64,000 nucleotides of DNA from an uncultured Eggerthella sp. (GCA_900538545.1 UPYK01000002.1:62001-126000), one strand, 5' to 3'; counted from the stretch's first letter, positions 10,101-18,403 are shown. Made by a program: numbers and translations. The notes: generated from the sequence alone by a model not told the origin.

Positions 10101-10862
10101 AAGACGATGACAGTCTCCGCAGAGATCGAAGACGGGTATAACAATGCGCTGCTTTCGCGCGAGCTTTCCGAGAAGCTCGATGCATACGAAGTGCCCGATA
10201 AGTATCAGATCTACTATGGTGGCGAGCTGGATAACATCAACACTATGTTGGAGCAGATGCTCTTGCTGTTGATCTTGGGCTTCGTGCTCATCTACTTGAT
10301 CATGGTGGCGCAGTTCCAGAGCCTCCTTTCGCCCTTCATCATCATCCTTACCGTTCCGTTGGCCTTTACGGGTGGCTTCTTTGCACTGTGGTTCAGCGGC
10401 GAAGGCCTTACCATGCTCTCGCTCATGGGCTTTGCGGTATTGATGGGCACGGTGGTGAACAATGGCATCGTGTTCGTAGACTATGTGAACCAGCTGCGCC
10501 GCGGTGGTCTTGAGAAGCATCATGCTCTCGTTGCCGCAGGTAAAACGCGTATGCGCCCCATCTTGATGACGGCGCTCACCACCATCTTGGCCATGCTGCC
10601 AATGGTGTTCAGCGCGGCTATCGGCGCGAGCATGGAGCGCGGTATGGCGCTCGTTGTGGTCGGGGGCTTGCTCTATGCTACCTTCATGACGCTCTACGTA
10701 GTGCCGATCATGTACGATCTGCTGTATCGTCGTGTGCCTACCGAAGTCGATCTGGGTGATGAGACGCTCGATGATGATCCCGGTGATGCGCAAGCGTTCC
10801 TCGAATCTCTTCAGGCGAAGCACGCCGCGCAGATCGCCGACCATCCACAAACGACCGGGTAG
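7137..10862 (+). CDS. RND-family efflux transporter (HAE1/AcrB-like) with coiled-coil insert
   Basis: The protein has about 1,241 aa from the GTG start at 7137. It has the standard 12-helix RND plan: a first helix after FSVKRPYIIVV, a large extracytoplasmic loop, helices 2-6 with GMLVDNSIIVLENI, then the repeated half with a second loop and the last five helices. In helix 4 the proton-relay pair of AcrB (Asp-Asp) is Asp580-Asn581, so one Asp is kept. An extra Gln/Ala/Lys-rich segment of about 150 residues (about 210-370) is inserted in the first loop and looks like an antiparallel coiled coil. No membrane-fusion or outer-membrane partner gene is nearby, so it may act alone, with the insert serving as adaptor. 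Start choice: GAAGG lies 4 nt before the GTG. TTG at 7113 and ATG at 7146 are alternatives. The substrate is unknown. Confidence 0.9.
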   Translation: MASMLSKFSVKRPYIIVVAVIIALILGGVSLSKMKTDLLPDMDIPYLMVMTTDPGASAEKVETEVTEVLESTLSTVNGVTEIQSQSANNFSMVFLEFEDGTDMDSALVKVSSAVNEVESQLPETAGSPNYMEMSMDMMATLYIAANYEGKDIYELSEFAEDTLSPELERINGVADVSVVGSAEQSVEVRLSDSKIEDINNKLLGNVNSELYDAKKSIDEGRSQMASAEKSLKEQQTKLADQEKASTDQLGQAISGLTMGVSSGTAQVAALTSQIQALQAQLVQAPDAMKPALQQQIAALQEQLTKATSELSEYQNQLAVAEAGGLSAASQFGSGTAQLANALSMLEQNKKQLDEAQAQYEDAREKAIKSANIDALVDKTTLASMIKAQDFSMPAGYLGNSNDDEQWLLQVGTNITSIEDLENLMLVDLDGVGEVRLKDVADITVVDNVGDAYMKLNGAEGVCLMVYKSSTASTSDISNACQAKIADLREDYPGLSLDIVSDQGSYISLYINSILQSLLLGALLAIVVLALFLRDWKPTLIVAFSIPFSVLVALLLMYFSGISLNIMSLGGIALAIGMLVDNSIIVLENIYRLRGRGIPAQRAAVQGAKQITGAVIASTLTTICVFLPIVFTTGIVNQMMLPFALTIAYVLCASLVVALTLVPSLSRFVFRNYQPRRNKGFEHLQDAYARSLNFFLQHKAIPLVVSVVLLVVAVGGVFNMGITMVPTMTGKNMSVTVVMPEDVEKEDAYAMADEIMDAAVSIDGVGNVAAIDGTSSLSMVSSTASEGSEDAYEMFMFYLQMDDSVTTEQQVLDIGKELSEKTAGLDCEVITDASSSDAMSSMLGSGLSITITGPDQEKLLAMSEDVMRIVDEVDGYTEIENGMEEADKELHLIIDEDALTKKGFTVAQLYQELSGMLNTSTTSSKLTVDDKQMQVEIIDETHVPTREDILDTVVTLTSQAGETVDVKIGDVARVEEGVASNAIVHLNSDKTMTVSAEIEDGYNNALLSRELSEKLDAYEVPDKYQIYYGGELDNINTMLEQMLLLLILGFVLIYLIMVAQFQSLLSPFIIILTVPLAFTGGFFALWFSGEGLTMLSLMGFAVLMGTVVNNGIVFVDYVNQLRRGGLEKHHALVAAGKTRMRPILMTALTTILAMLPMVFSAAIGASMERGMALVVVGGLLYATFMTLYVVPIMYDLLYRRVPTEVDLGDETLDDDPGDAQAFLESLQAKHAAQIADHPQTTG

Positions 10863-10956
10863 TTTGTCACCTTTGTAACAAATCGCGCTTGGGAGTAGGG
10901 TTGCGTTCGCGCTGGTCTAGCATGGATTATGATCGATTACAGGGAAGGTGATCCGA

Positions 10957-11214
10957 ATGGAGAACTCACAATATACACTCTACGTTAAAGCTGGCTGCCC
11001 TTTCTGTGCGAAGGTGCTCAATTTCATGGATCAGCACGACATCGTCCTGCCCATCATGGATATCAGCCTCGAACCTTATAAAGACGGCTACGACAAGCTC
11101 ATCAACCTGGGCGGTAAGTACCAGGTGCCATGTTTGGATATCGACGGCAAAGCGCTCTACGAATCAGACGACATCATCGCTTATCTGAACAAAACATTCG
11201 TTGAAAAGAACTAG
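10957..11214 (+). CDS. Glutaredoxin/GST-N-like thioredoxin-fold protein
   Basis: This is a small protein of 85 aa with the thioredoxin fold pattern: a short first strand (YTLYVKAG), the redox site CPFC, a helix, then VPCLDIDG with the cis-Pro typical of glutaredoxins and ESDDIIAYL at the end. A role in thiol-disulfide exchange is likely. The partner is unknown, and glutathione use is not implied. The ATG at 10957 has GGAAGG 8 nt upstream. An in-frame GTG at 10948 lies too close to that site. It is followed by a strong terminator and is monocistronic. Confidence 0.85.
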   Translation: MENSQYTLYVKAGCPFCAKVLNFMDQHDIVLPIMDISLEPYKDGYDKLINLGGKYQVPCLDIDGKALYESDDIIAYLNKTFVEKN

Positions 11215-11272
11215 GATACGGTCCTCGCCCTGTTCGAAGATCGCAAGAACAAACAACGCCACCAAAACCAAA

Positions 11273-11308
11273 AGAGACTGAGCCATCAGGTTCAGTCTCT
11301 TTTTTTTG
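11273..11308 (+). terminator. Rho-independent terminator after the glutaredoxin gene
   Basis: AGAGACTGA (11273-11281) pairs with TCAGTCTCT (11292-11300), a perfect 9-bp stem with a 10-nt loop, followed by seven more T. A-rich sequence before the stem may let it also serve the converging glycosyltransferase gene. Confidence 0.92.
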
Positions 11309-11337
11309 CGTAGGTATCGAGCGTGTTCGAGAAGGCC

Positions 11338-12291
11338 TTATGACTCTTCTTCTTGGTGACGCTGAGCTTCTTCGTAGGCTTGATACGTGAAGAGCTCCCA
11401 TTGTTTGCGCCCTGTTTTTGCTACGGTGTCCAAGATGATGCCAGCAGTGAAGGAAAGCGCGCCACAGATCACCAATGCGATCGCAAGGATGGCGGTGGGG
11501 AAGCGCGGGACTAATCCCGTTTGGAAGTATTCAGCGATAACCGGAATGCCTGCGATCAGGCCCAGCACGATCAAGATGAGTGCGAGCCAACCGAAGAACG
11601 CCATGGGTTTGTGGTCCTTGAACAGCGACGCGATCGCGCGCAGCACCTTTGCGCCGTCGCCGAAGGTGGAGAGCTTGGAATAGCTCCCTTCGGGTCGATC
11701 GCGGTAATCGATCGGCACATCCGCGATGCGGAAGCGCTTGTCAACAGCGTGAATTGAGAGTTCGGTTTCGATCTGGAAGCCTTCAGAGAGCACGGGCATG
11801 GTCTTCACGAAGATGCGATTGAATGCGCGATAACCGGTCATGACATCGTCGAACGCATAGCCATAGATCACCTTGATTAGCCAGCGAACCAGGTTGTTGC
11901 CGAACCCATGGAAGGCGCGATCGTTCTCTTCGCCATAGGTGCCGTTAGAAAGGCGATCACCTACGGTCATGTCCGCTGTGTCGTTCATGAGCGGCTCGAG
12001 CAGGCGCGGCGCTGCTTCGGCGGGATAGGTGTCATCGCCGTCGACCATGATGTAGTAATCGGCATCGATCTCGCGAAACATCTGGCGCACTACGTTGCCC
12101 TTACCTTGGCGTGGTTCGGTGCGCACGATGGCACCGTGATCCTCGGCAATGGCAGCAGTGTCGTCTTTAGAGTTGTTGTCGTAGACGTAGATGTCGGCAT
12201 CGGGCAGTACGCGCTTGAAATCGTCGATCACTTTTCCGATCGTGACCGCTTCGTTATAGCAGGGGATGAGCACCGCAACTGTATCTGCCAT
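11338..12291 (-). CDS. GT2 glycosyltransferase with C-terminal membrane helices (DPM1/polyprenyl-phosphate type)
   Basis: The protein has 317 aa from the ATG at 12291, which follows GAGGAGC at good spacing. The longer frame upstream has no ribosome site. The GT-A fold begins with VLIPCYNEAVTIGKVI and carries the metal-binding DGDDTYP motif (the DXD equivalent) and MTGYRAFNR. Two hydrophobic helices close the protein (about 235-300). Enzymes of this layout typically move a sugar from a nucleotide to polyprenyl phosphate, or initiate glycan synthesis at the membrane. It lies next to the wall-enzyme cluster but is divergent from it, with its own TATAAT box. Confidence 0.88.
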   Translation of the reverse strand: MADTVAVLIPCYNEAVTIGKVIDDFKRVLPDADIYVYDNNSKDDTAAIAEDHGAIVRTEPRQGKGNVVRQMFREIDADYYIMVDGDDTYPAEAAPRLLEPLMNDTADMTVGDRLSNGTYGEENDRAFHGFGNNLVRWLIKVIYGYAFDDVMTGYRAFNRIFVKTMPVLSEGFQIETELSIHAVDKRFRIADVPIDYRDRPEGSYSKLSTFGDGAKVLRAIASLFKDHKPMAFFGWLALILIVLGLIAGIPVIAEYFQTGLVPRFPTAILAIALVICGALSFTAGIILDTVAKTGRKQWELFTYQAYEEAQRHQEEES

Positions 12292-12333
12292 CGAAGCTCC
12301 TCTTCGCTCGAATCTATTCGTAGGTGAACACAT

Positions 12334-12339
12334 ATTATA
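12334..12339 (-). promoter_or_regulatory. -10 box for the minus-strand glycosyltransferase gene
   Basis: TATAAT on the minus strand, 43-48 nt before the ATG at 12291. No good -35 hexamer is found at normal spacing, so the call rests on the perfect -10 only. Confidence 0.45.
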
Positions 12340-12479
12340 CTCAAGTTGAGAGCCGCGTTGTAGCATGCCAACCTGCGGAGGTGCAGAGCATGCCTGAGGA
12401 AGGCATTCCATCGTGTGAAATTCCGTGATGTTTGCATAGGGAATACTTCCTTTTACTGGCGAAAAATGTTACCAGAACG

Positions 12480-12485
12480 TATACT
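12480..12485 (+). promoter_or_regulatory. -10 box for the subtilisin gene
   Basis: TATACT lies 60 bp before the GTG start of the protease gene. The hexamer 17 bp upstream (TGGCGA) is a weak -35. The region holds no open frame. Confidence 0.45.
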
Positions 12486-12544
12486 TAAAGCACTTTTCCC
12501 GCCGCTTCGCGGATCACTCTTTTACCGAGGATAAGGAGCGTTCA

Positions 12545-15500
12545 GTGAGCGAGAAAAAGCGTAAACCTAGAACACGTCTCTCTCGAGGCGTTTTTGTTTC
12601 GATGTGCCTCGTGGCAGCTTTCGTTCTAGCTGTTGGTACGGGTATCTTTGCTCACTACACCCAAAATAGCTCTTCAGGAACTACCGAACATCCTTCCGTA
12701 ACGAACCTTGACGATTCTATCGCTGAAGTGAGCACGGTCAAGAAAGACCAGACCAAACCCTTCGAAATCGAGAACGATCCCGATCTTGGGGACTATGAGA
12801 AAGACATCGTGCTCGTTATGGTCGACAATGAGCAAGAGCGCGATCAGGTGAGCGATCTACTTGCCGAAAGCGAATTCGCTCCCGCGCAAGATGTTTCGAA
12901 TCAGGACATTTCAGCGGGTTTCGTGCGGGTCGAGATCGAGAGCGGCACTTCTATGAAGCAGGCGATCGAATCGCTCGCAAAGCAAGGTCTTCAGGCTCAA
13001 CCGAACTACGTCTATTACCCTCTTGAGGATGCTCCTGGAACTTCCGCGGGAGAGAAATCTGCTAACGAGCAGCCTCTTTCAAGTGAAGACCCTGTGGAGA
13101 CTGTTGGTCAGACGCCTGCTGCCAATGAGCAAGGCGCGGTCGACCAGGGCACTTCTGTCCGAGACGCTTCAGCTCCCCTGAACGATCTTGATGCAGTGGC
13201 TCAGCTCTTCACGGGTGACCCCGATGCCGCAGCGAACTCCGAAAACACCACCGAAGCGGATGGCGCGATCTTCGCGTCTCAAGATGCGGCAGGCGCTGCC
13301 TCAGATGCGATCAGCATCGATGACCCTGGGGCTTCGAGTCAGTGGATGCTCCAGTCCATGAATCTCTATCAAGCATGGAAGATCGCCAAGGGCAAGGAAG
13401 ATAACGCTAGTTCGCCAAACGTCTCCGTTGCAGTCGTGGACACGGGTTGCCTCTACACGCACGAAGACCTGCAAGGGAATATTCGCGCCACCTACAATTC
13501 TGAAACAGAGCAAATTGGGATCGACCAGATCACCGACGCTGATGGGCATGGCACGCACGTTGCGGGAATCGTTGCTGCTGATGCGAACAACGGAAAAGGC
13601 GTAGCGGGAACTTCTTACGATGCGGGCCTCGTGATCGTCAAAGCGAGCGAAGGCGATACGAGAAATTTCAGCACAGCAACCCTTGCTCAAGCCTATACCT
13701 GGCTTATGTCGAGCGATGGCTCGCAAACGATCGCCCAAAAGTACAACGTGCGCGTTGTGAACATGAGCGTCGGCGGCGAAGCGACGGTCAAACCCGACAA
13801 CATCATGTACAAGAACATCACGAAAGCCAAGAATGCTGGCATTCTTACGGTTTGCGCAGCAGGGAATCAAGAGGGCAACAGCATTCCGCCTTACGATTGC
13901 ATCCCTGGTGATTATGAGGACTGCTTAACCGTGATCAATCTTTTGAAGAACGATGCGGGCACCCCGAACGATTCCTCGGGCACGATGCATGTCGAGCGCT
14001 CAAGCAGCTCGAACTACAACGGCGAATCGAGCACCGCGAAGAATATCTCCGCTCCAGGAACAGCGATCTACAGCACGCTGAACAACAGCGATTCGCTCTC
14101 ATATGGCTATAAGAGCGGCACCTCCATGGCTTCGCCAGCTGTTGCAGGCGTTGCTGCGTTGCTCTTCGCGTACGATCCGAGCTTAAGTGCGGAAGCAGCG
14201 CGCGAGATCCTTGAGCAAACGGCAACGGATATCGGCGCGGAAGGTTGGGATCGGGAAACGGGGTATGGCGAAGTAGATGCTTACCATGCGCTGCAGGTCT
14301 TGAGCGCCGAGATCAAGAACGAAGAAGTGAGCGAAGGGTCCACCATCGACTTGCGCGATGCGAGCGACCAGGCGATGGATCCTTCAGAATGGACTTGGAC
14401 CTCTGACAATCCTGCGGTGCTCGCGGTCGATGCAGATTCTGGTGCGCTTGAGGTAAAGGGCTCTGGATACGCAACGCTCAAGGCAACGCATAAGCGCGCT
14501 TCGAGCAGGACGATCGAGAAGCAAGTGCGTGTGGGCGATGCGGCTCCGATCGTCGATCTCTCCACGGCAACGGTGAGCAACGTATCTGAGCGGACGTTCA
14601 CCGGCGAAGCGATCACGCCAACCCCTACGGTCTATTCGAGCGATGGCCGCCTGCTCGTTTTGGGACAGGACTATGAATTGCAATATGGGGAAAATATCGC
14701 CGCTGGATACGGGACGATCATCATCTCACCTGCACCGAATAGCACAGCAACACGATTCAAGATAGTGAAGTTCAAGATCGCTCCGGTGCAGTTCACTTCC
14801 TTGAATACTGCGATCAAAGGCGTGCAAGACCTTTCTTATACAGGTGCTGCGCAAACGCATAGCAACGTGGTCGTTTCGTTCAATGGCAACGTGCTGCAAA
14901 ACGATGTCGATTACACCGTCGAATATCGCACGCTCGATGATGCGGTCGTTCAGCCTCGTGCAGCGGGTGATTACAAGCTGGTCGTTAAAGGCAAGGGCAA
15001 TTATGCCGGCACGAGAGAAGCGACCTTCAGCATCGTTAGATCGCAAGAGGGCGATCAGGGGGGTAGCTCCGGCAACACGGGTGGCAACCAAGGAAGCAAT
15101 GCCGACAATGCTGGCGGAACGTCAGGAACAACGGGCGGCAGTACAACAACGACCCCTGGAGGCAATACGGGAAGTTTAGGGAACGCGGGCAACTCTGGCT
15201 CTGCTACGACCCCTGCTCAAACTCCTGACAAGGCTCCTGCCGTGACGGGCACCTGGAAGAAGTCGGGTGGCAAATGGTGGTTCTCCTACAGTGCCAGCAC
15301 TAAAGCCGCGCAGGGAGGCAAATCCTGGCCAACCAACGAATGGGTGTCGATCAAAGGGAAGAAATACCATTTCGATAGCAAGGGCTACATGCATACGAAC
15401 TGGCAGCGATTCGATGGCAAGTGGCGCTACTTCGCGGGTGATGGTGCCATGCGAACAGGCTGGCAGAAGGTCAAGGGAACCTGGTACTACCTTGCCAGCG

Positions 15501-15934
15501 ATGGCGTCATGCAAACCGGCAAGAAGACCATCGGCAGCGCAACTTACTATCTGAATCCTTCTTCGGGCGCCATGAAGACCGGCTGGAACAATGAGTCTTC
15601 TGGCTGGCATTACTACGCCTCTTCGGGTGTGATGAAGACTGGCTGGCTCAAGACCGGAGGCAAATGGTACTACCTCGATCCCTCGAGCGGCATCATGAAG
15701 ACGGGATTCTATGACGTGGGCGCATCGCGTTACTGCTCCAATAACTCAGGAGTGATGCTCACTGGCTGGCGGATGGTTGCTAACAAGTGGTATTACTTCA
15801 GCGGTTCTGGTGCCATGCAGAAGAGTAGGTGGGTAGGTAACTACTACGTTGGCTCGGATGGCGTGATGGCTACGGGCACGTGGATCGGCAAGTATCATGT
15901 GAACGCAAGTGGCAAATGGGATGCCACGCGATAA
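12545..15934 (+). CDS. Secreted subtilisin-like (S8) protease with C-terminal cell-wall/choline-binding repeats
   Basis: The protein has 1,129 aa. It starts at GTG with AAGGAG 7 nt upstream. Order of parts: signal peptide or anchor (about 12-38), a propeptide-like region (about 70-160), an acidic Ala/Ser-rich linker, and the S8 catalytic domain (about 265-590). The triad is visible as Asp299 (VVDTG), His335 (GHGTHVAG) and Ser527 (GTSMASP), with Asn441 (AAGNQ) in the oxyanion hole. Next come two Ig/MBG-like beta domains (about 600-835), a Gly/Asn/Thr linker, and from about 895 a run of GW-x6-WYY-x4-G-x-M-x-TG repeats. Those repeats match the CW_binding_1/choline-binding family. The enzyme should be secreted and held non-covalently on a choline-bearing polymer. 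It is the first of four such genes and lies just upstream of the lic genes. Its repeat block shares near-identical DNA with the next gene. Confidence 0.93.
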   Translation: MSEKKRKPRTRLSRGVFVSMCLVAAFVLAVGTGIFAHYTQNSSSGTTEHPSVTNLDDSIAEVSTVKKDQTKPFEIENDPDLGDYEKDIVLVMVDNEQERDQVSDLLAESEFAPAQDVSNQDISAGFVRVEIESGTSMKQAIESLAKQGLQAQPNYVYYPLEDAPGTSAGEKSANEQPLSSEDPVETVGQTPAANEQGAVDQGTSVRDASAPLNDLDAVAQLFTGDPDAAANSENTTEADGAIFASQDAAGAASDAISIDDPGASSQWMLQSMNLYQAWKIAKGKEDNASSPNVSVAVVDTGCLYTHEDLQGNIRATYNSETEQIGIDQITDADGHGTHVAGIVAADANNGKGVAGTSYDAGLVIVKASEGDTRNFSTATLAQAYTWLMSSDGSQTIAQKYNVRVVNMSVGGEATVKPDNIMYKNITKAKNAGILTVCAAGNQEGNSIPPYDCIPGDYEDCLTVINLLKNDAGTPNDSSGTMHVERSSSSNYNGESSTAKNISAPGTAIYSTLNNSDSLSYGYKSGTSMASPAVAGVAALLFAYDPSLSAEAAREILEQTATDIGAEGWDRETGYGEVDAYHALQVLSAEIKNEEVSEGSTIDLRDASDQAMDPSEWTWTSDNPAVLAVDADSGALEVKGSGYATLKATHKRASSRTIEKQVRVGDAAPIVDLSTATVSNVSERTFTGEAITPTPTVYSSDGRLLVLGQDYELQYGENIAAGYGTIIISPAPNSTATRFKIVKFKIAPVQFTSLNTAIKGVQDLSYTGAAQTHSNVVVSFNGNVLQNDVDYTVEYRTLDDAVVQPRAAGDYKLVVKGKGNYAGTREATFSIVRSQEGDQGGSSGNTGGNQGSNADNAGGTSGTTGGSTTTTPGGNTGSLGNAGNSGSATTPAQTPDKAPAVTGTWKKSGGKWWFSYSASTKAAQGGKSWPTNEWVSIKGKKYHFDSKGYMHTNWQRFDGKWRYFAGDGAMRTGWQKVKGTWYYLASDGVMQTGKKTIGSATYYLNPSSGAMKTGWNNESSGWHYYASSGVMKTGWLKTGGKWYYLDPSSGIMKTGFYDVGASRYCSNNSGVMLTGWRMVANKWYYFSGSGAMQKSRWVGNYYVGSDGVMATGTWIGKYHVNASGKWDATR
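15242..15646 (+). repeat. Near-identical repeat-block DNA, copy 1 (copy 2 at 17584-17988)
   Basis: These 405 bp match 17584-17988 with five mismatches. The first 263 bp (15242-15504) are identical. Both copies encode the same stretch of wall-binding repeats in two otherwise unrelated enzymes. This points to recent copying or gene conversion of the binding module rather than slow divergence. Confidence 0.95.
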
Positions 15935-16014
15935 GAGACTGGCCTGGTGCGACAAGGGTCGAAGCGAGAGCGAAGATGTGCAGTCGTGCCTGATGAAGAC
16001 GAAGGATGGCGGTT

Positions 16015-18279
16015 ATGCAGAAGATCAAAGAGCAAACTTGCTTCACGGTTAAAGCTGCGTTCGTGGCAGCTCTGTTTTGCGCACTGATCGTGCTCGTTCC
16101 TGCGCAGGCCTTCGCCCTGCAAACTGAAGAAGCCAGTGCGCGCCAGGTTACCGTTAATACCTCGATCAGCAATACCTACACGGGTCCGCTCACCGCTACG
16201 GTAACTTACGATGACAATTTCAAGAAGGGCGAGAAAACGGCCTTCACGATTAACGTTTCGAACAATACCAAGGCGCTCAAATATAAGCTTTTTTCGTTCG
16301 AGATCAGAACGCCAAGTGGTTTATCTTCGGTTGTAGACACATCACAAGGGCCGTATTTCTCTTTTAGAGACAATGGGACGTTTGAGCTGGAGATCTCTTC
16401 TGCGGGCACGTATGAATTGAGCATCCAGGTGAACGAATACACTCCCAACGGTGATGGCACGTTGAAGTTCGAAGATCCTGCTCGTTTCAAGGCGGTATTC
16501 ACGGTGCCCGAGACGGGCGATTTTTCTACGATAGAGTCGCGTGTTAACGAGATTGCTGCACAGTGTCAGCAGGCTTGCGGGAATGATGAATATGCCAAAG
16601 CACTGTGGCTCAACGATTGGATCATCGACAATACCACCTATGATTCCGAAGGCATTAGCAGTGGCGCCGAGAGCGTTTTTGGCAAAGGAATCGGAACGTG
16701 CGAGGCTTATCACGAAGCGTATGTCATGCTCCTGAACAAAGTTGGGATCCAGACCAGACGTGTTGATAGTACTGGGGATGACCATGTGTGGACAGGCGTT
16801 CTGATCAATGGGAATTGGTACAACGTTGATACCACGTGGAACGATAGCCCGTCGTTGAGTGATTTTTATCCTGATGTGCGTCATCTTTATTTCGCGTTAC
16901 CTTCCAGCATCATGCAGACGGTGCATACACAATGGGATGGGAATTATTACATCGGGATGTACGACAGAAAACCGTTCGAGACCGCTTCGTTTGCTGATAA
17001 CTATTTCATCAAGTCGGGCAAGATCGAGCAGTATGTCGATCCTTATTATGACGAGAGTGGAGCGTATAGTGTGTCGGTGCACCTTGCCAACAAGGAGACC
17101 TCATTCGAGCTTGACGCGGTGAAGGACAGTTGGCCCGATGATTATAAGAATGTGATTTACGGCCTGGTTGCTCATCAGCTTGAAGCGCATGATTGGGGCA
17201 GTGGGATTCAGTTGAGTGCGAACTATTCCAACAGCAAGCTCTGCTTTAGCGTTACGTACAAGTCGGATGGTTCAGGCGATAGCGGCAACACCGGCGATTC
17301 TGGCAACACGGGCGGAGACTCTGGCAACACGGGTGGCACCGGTGATTCTGGCAACACCGGCAACACTGGTGGCAACCAAGGAAGCGATACAGGCAACACA
17401 GGGAACACGGGCAATACCGGTAATACTGGTGGAAACGCTGGCAATGCGGGCGATAACCCCGGCACCACTCCAGGAGGCAACACGGGTAACTCGGGAAGCA
17501 CGACGAAGCCGGGGAACACTGGCAGTTCAACCAACCCAGGCGTTTCGCCATCTCCTGCCCAAACTCCCGACAAGGCTCCTGCTGTGACGGGCACCTGGAA
17601 GAAGTCGGGTGGCAAATGGTGGTTCTCCTACAGTGCCAGCACTAAAGCCGCGCAGGGAGGCAAATCCTGGCCAACCAACGAATGGGTGTCGATCAAAGGG
17701 AAGAAATACCATTTCGATAGCAAGGGCTACATGCATACGAACTGGCAGCGATTCGATGGCAAGTGGCGCTACTTCGCGGGTGATGGTGCCATGCGAACAG
17801 GCTGGCAGAAGGTCAAGGGAACCTGGTACTACCTTGCCAGCGATGGTGTCATGCAAACCGGCAAGAAGACCATCGGCGGCGCAACTTACTATCTGAATCC
17901 TTCTTCAGGCGCCATGAAGACCGGCTGGAACAACGAGTCTTCTGGCTGGCACTACTACGCCTCTTCGGGTGTGATGAAGACTGGCTGGCAGAAGGTGGGA
18001 GGCAAGTGGTATTACCTCAACCCCTCGAATGGTGCCATGAAGACCGGCTGGCTCGATGTTGGCGGTAAGACGTATCTTTTGCGGCCTTCGTCAGGCGCGA
18101 TGATCACGGGCTGGGCGCGAGCCGATGGCGTGTGGTATTACTTCAGCGGTTCTGGTGTCATGCAGAAGAGCAAATGGGTCGGCAACTACTATGTAGGTTC
18201 CGATGGTGCTATGGCTACGAACACCTGGATCGGTAGCTATCATGTGAATTCAAGCGGCAAATGGGACAAGACAAGATGA
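16015..18279 (+). CDS. Secreted transglutaminase-like protein with cell-wall/choline-binding repeats
   Basis: The protein has 754 aa. ATG 16015 has GAAGGA at good spacing, while the in-frame ATG at 16006 overlaps that site. A signal peptide (about 10-38, ending AQAFA) leads to a beta-rich domain (about 45-165). A transglutaminase/protease-like core follows (about 175-290) with the triad Cys229 (GTCEAY), His257 (DDHVW) and Asp272 (NVDTTW). A Gly-Asn-Thr-Gly low-complexity linker (about 420-515) leads to the C-terminal wall-binding repeats (about 525-754). Such cores in bacteria can be peptidases, amidases or crosslinking enzymes, so the reaction is not fixed by sequence. The gene follows the subtilisin gene by 80 bp, and its repeat block is nearly the same DNA. 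Confidence 0.9.
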   Translation: MQKIKEQTCFTVKAAFVAALFCALIVLVPAQAFALQTEEASARQVTVNTSISNTYTGPLTATVTYDDNFKKGEKTAFTINVSNNTKALKYKLFSFEIRTPSGLSSVVDTSQGPYFSFRDNGTFELEISSAGTYELSIQVNEYTPNGDGTLKFEDPARFKAVFTVPETGDFSTIESRVNEIAAQCQQACGNDEYAKALWLNDWIIDNTTYDSEGISSGAESVFGKGIGTCEAYHEAYVMLLNKVGIQTRRVDSTGDDHVWTGVLINGNWYNVDTTWNDSPSLSDFYPDVRHLYFALPSSIMQTVHTQWDGNYYIGMYDRKPFETASFADNYFIKSGKIEQYVDPYYDESGAYSVSVHLANKETSFELDAVKDSWPDDYKNVIYGLVAHQLEAHDWGSGIQLSANYSNSKLCFSVTYKSDGSGDSGNTGDSGNTGGDSGNTGGTGDSGNTGNTGGNQGSDTGNTGNTGNTGNTGGNAGNAGDNPGTTPGGNTGNSGSTTKPGNTGSSTNPGVSPSPAQTPDKAPAVTGTWKKSGGKWWFSYSASTKAAQGGKSWPTNEWVSIKGKKYHFDSKGYMHTNWQRFDGKWRYFAGDGAMRTGWQKVKGTWYYLASDGVMQTGKKTIGGATYYLNPSSGAMKTGWNNESSGWHYYASSGVMKTGWQKVGGKWYYLNPSNGAMKTGWLDVGGKTYLLRPSSGAMITGWARADGVWYYFSGSGVMQKSKWVGNYYVGSDGAMATNTWIGSYHVNSSGKWDKTR
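17584..17988 (+). repeat. Near-identical repeat-block DNA, copy 2
   Basis: Partner of 15242-15646. The mismatches correspond to 15505, 15537, 15566, 15593 and 15610 (by eye, plus or minus a base), mostly silent. Flanking sequence on both sides diverges quickly. Confidence 0.93.
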
Positions 18280-18300
18280 TGCCGTCGAGCGGTTTCTTCG

Positions 18301-18339
18301 CTTAACTTTTTCTTAACGGCGGAAGAGCCCTTTTATAAT
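18301..18339 (+). promoter_or_regulatory. Promoter with CTTAAC direct repeat upstream of the amidase gene
   Basis: A perfect TATAAT lies at 18334-18339. Upstream, CTTAAC occurs twice (18301-18306 and 18312-18317) with 11-bp periodicity, placed around the -35 region where no good hexamer is present. Spaced TTAAC-like repeats at this position are typical of OmpR/PhoB-class response-regulator sites. Which regulator binds here is unknown. Confidence 0.5.
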
Positions 18340-18403
18340 GTTCGAGCGAAAACAAACGTATGAGCAGTCGTAACGTAAAGTAGATTACGAAAGAGGGAAG
18401 GTT

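Noticed and set aside
9636..10850. A 404-codon open frame antisense to the RND exporter
   Set aside because: Shadow of a long hydrophobic gene. No domain was recognised.
17270..17530. Repetitive GGCAACAC-like units resembling a CRISPR or minisatellite
   Set aside because: The units code in frame for a Gly-Asn-Thr-Gly linker, spacing is irregular, and there are no unique spacers. It is a low-complexity protein linker.
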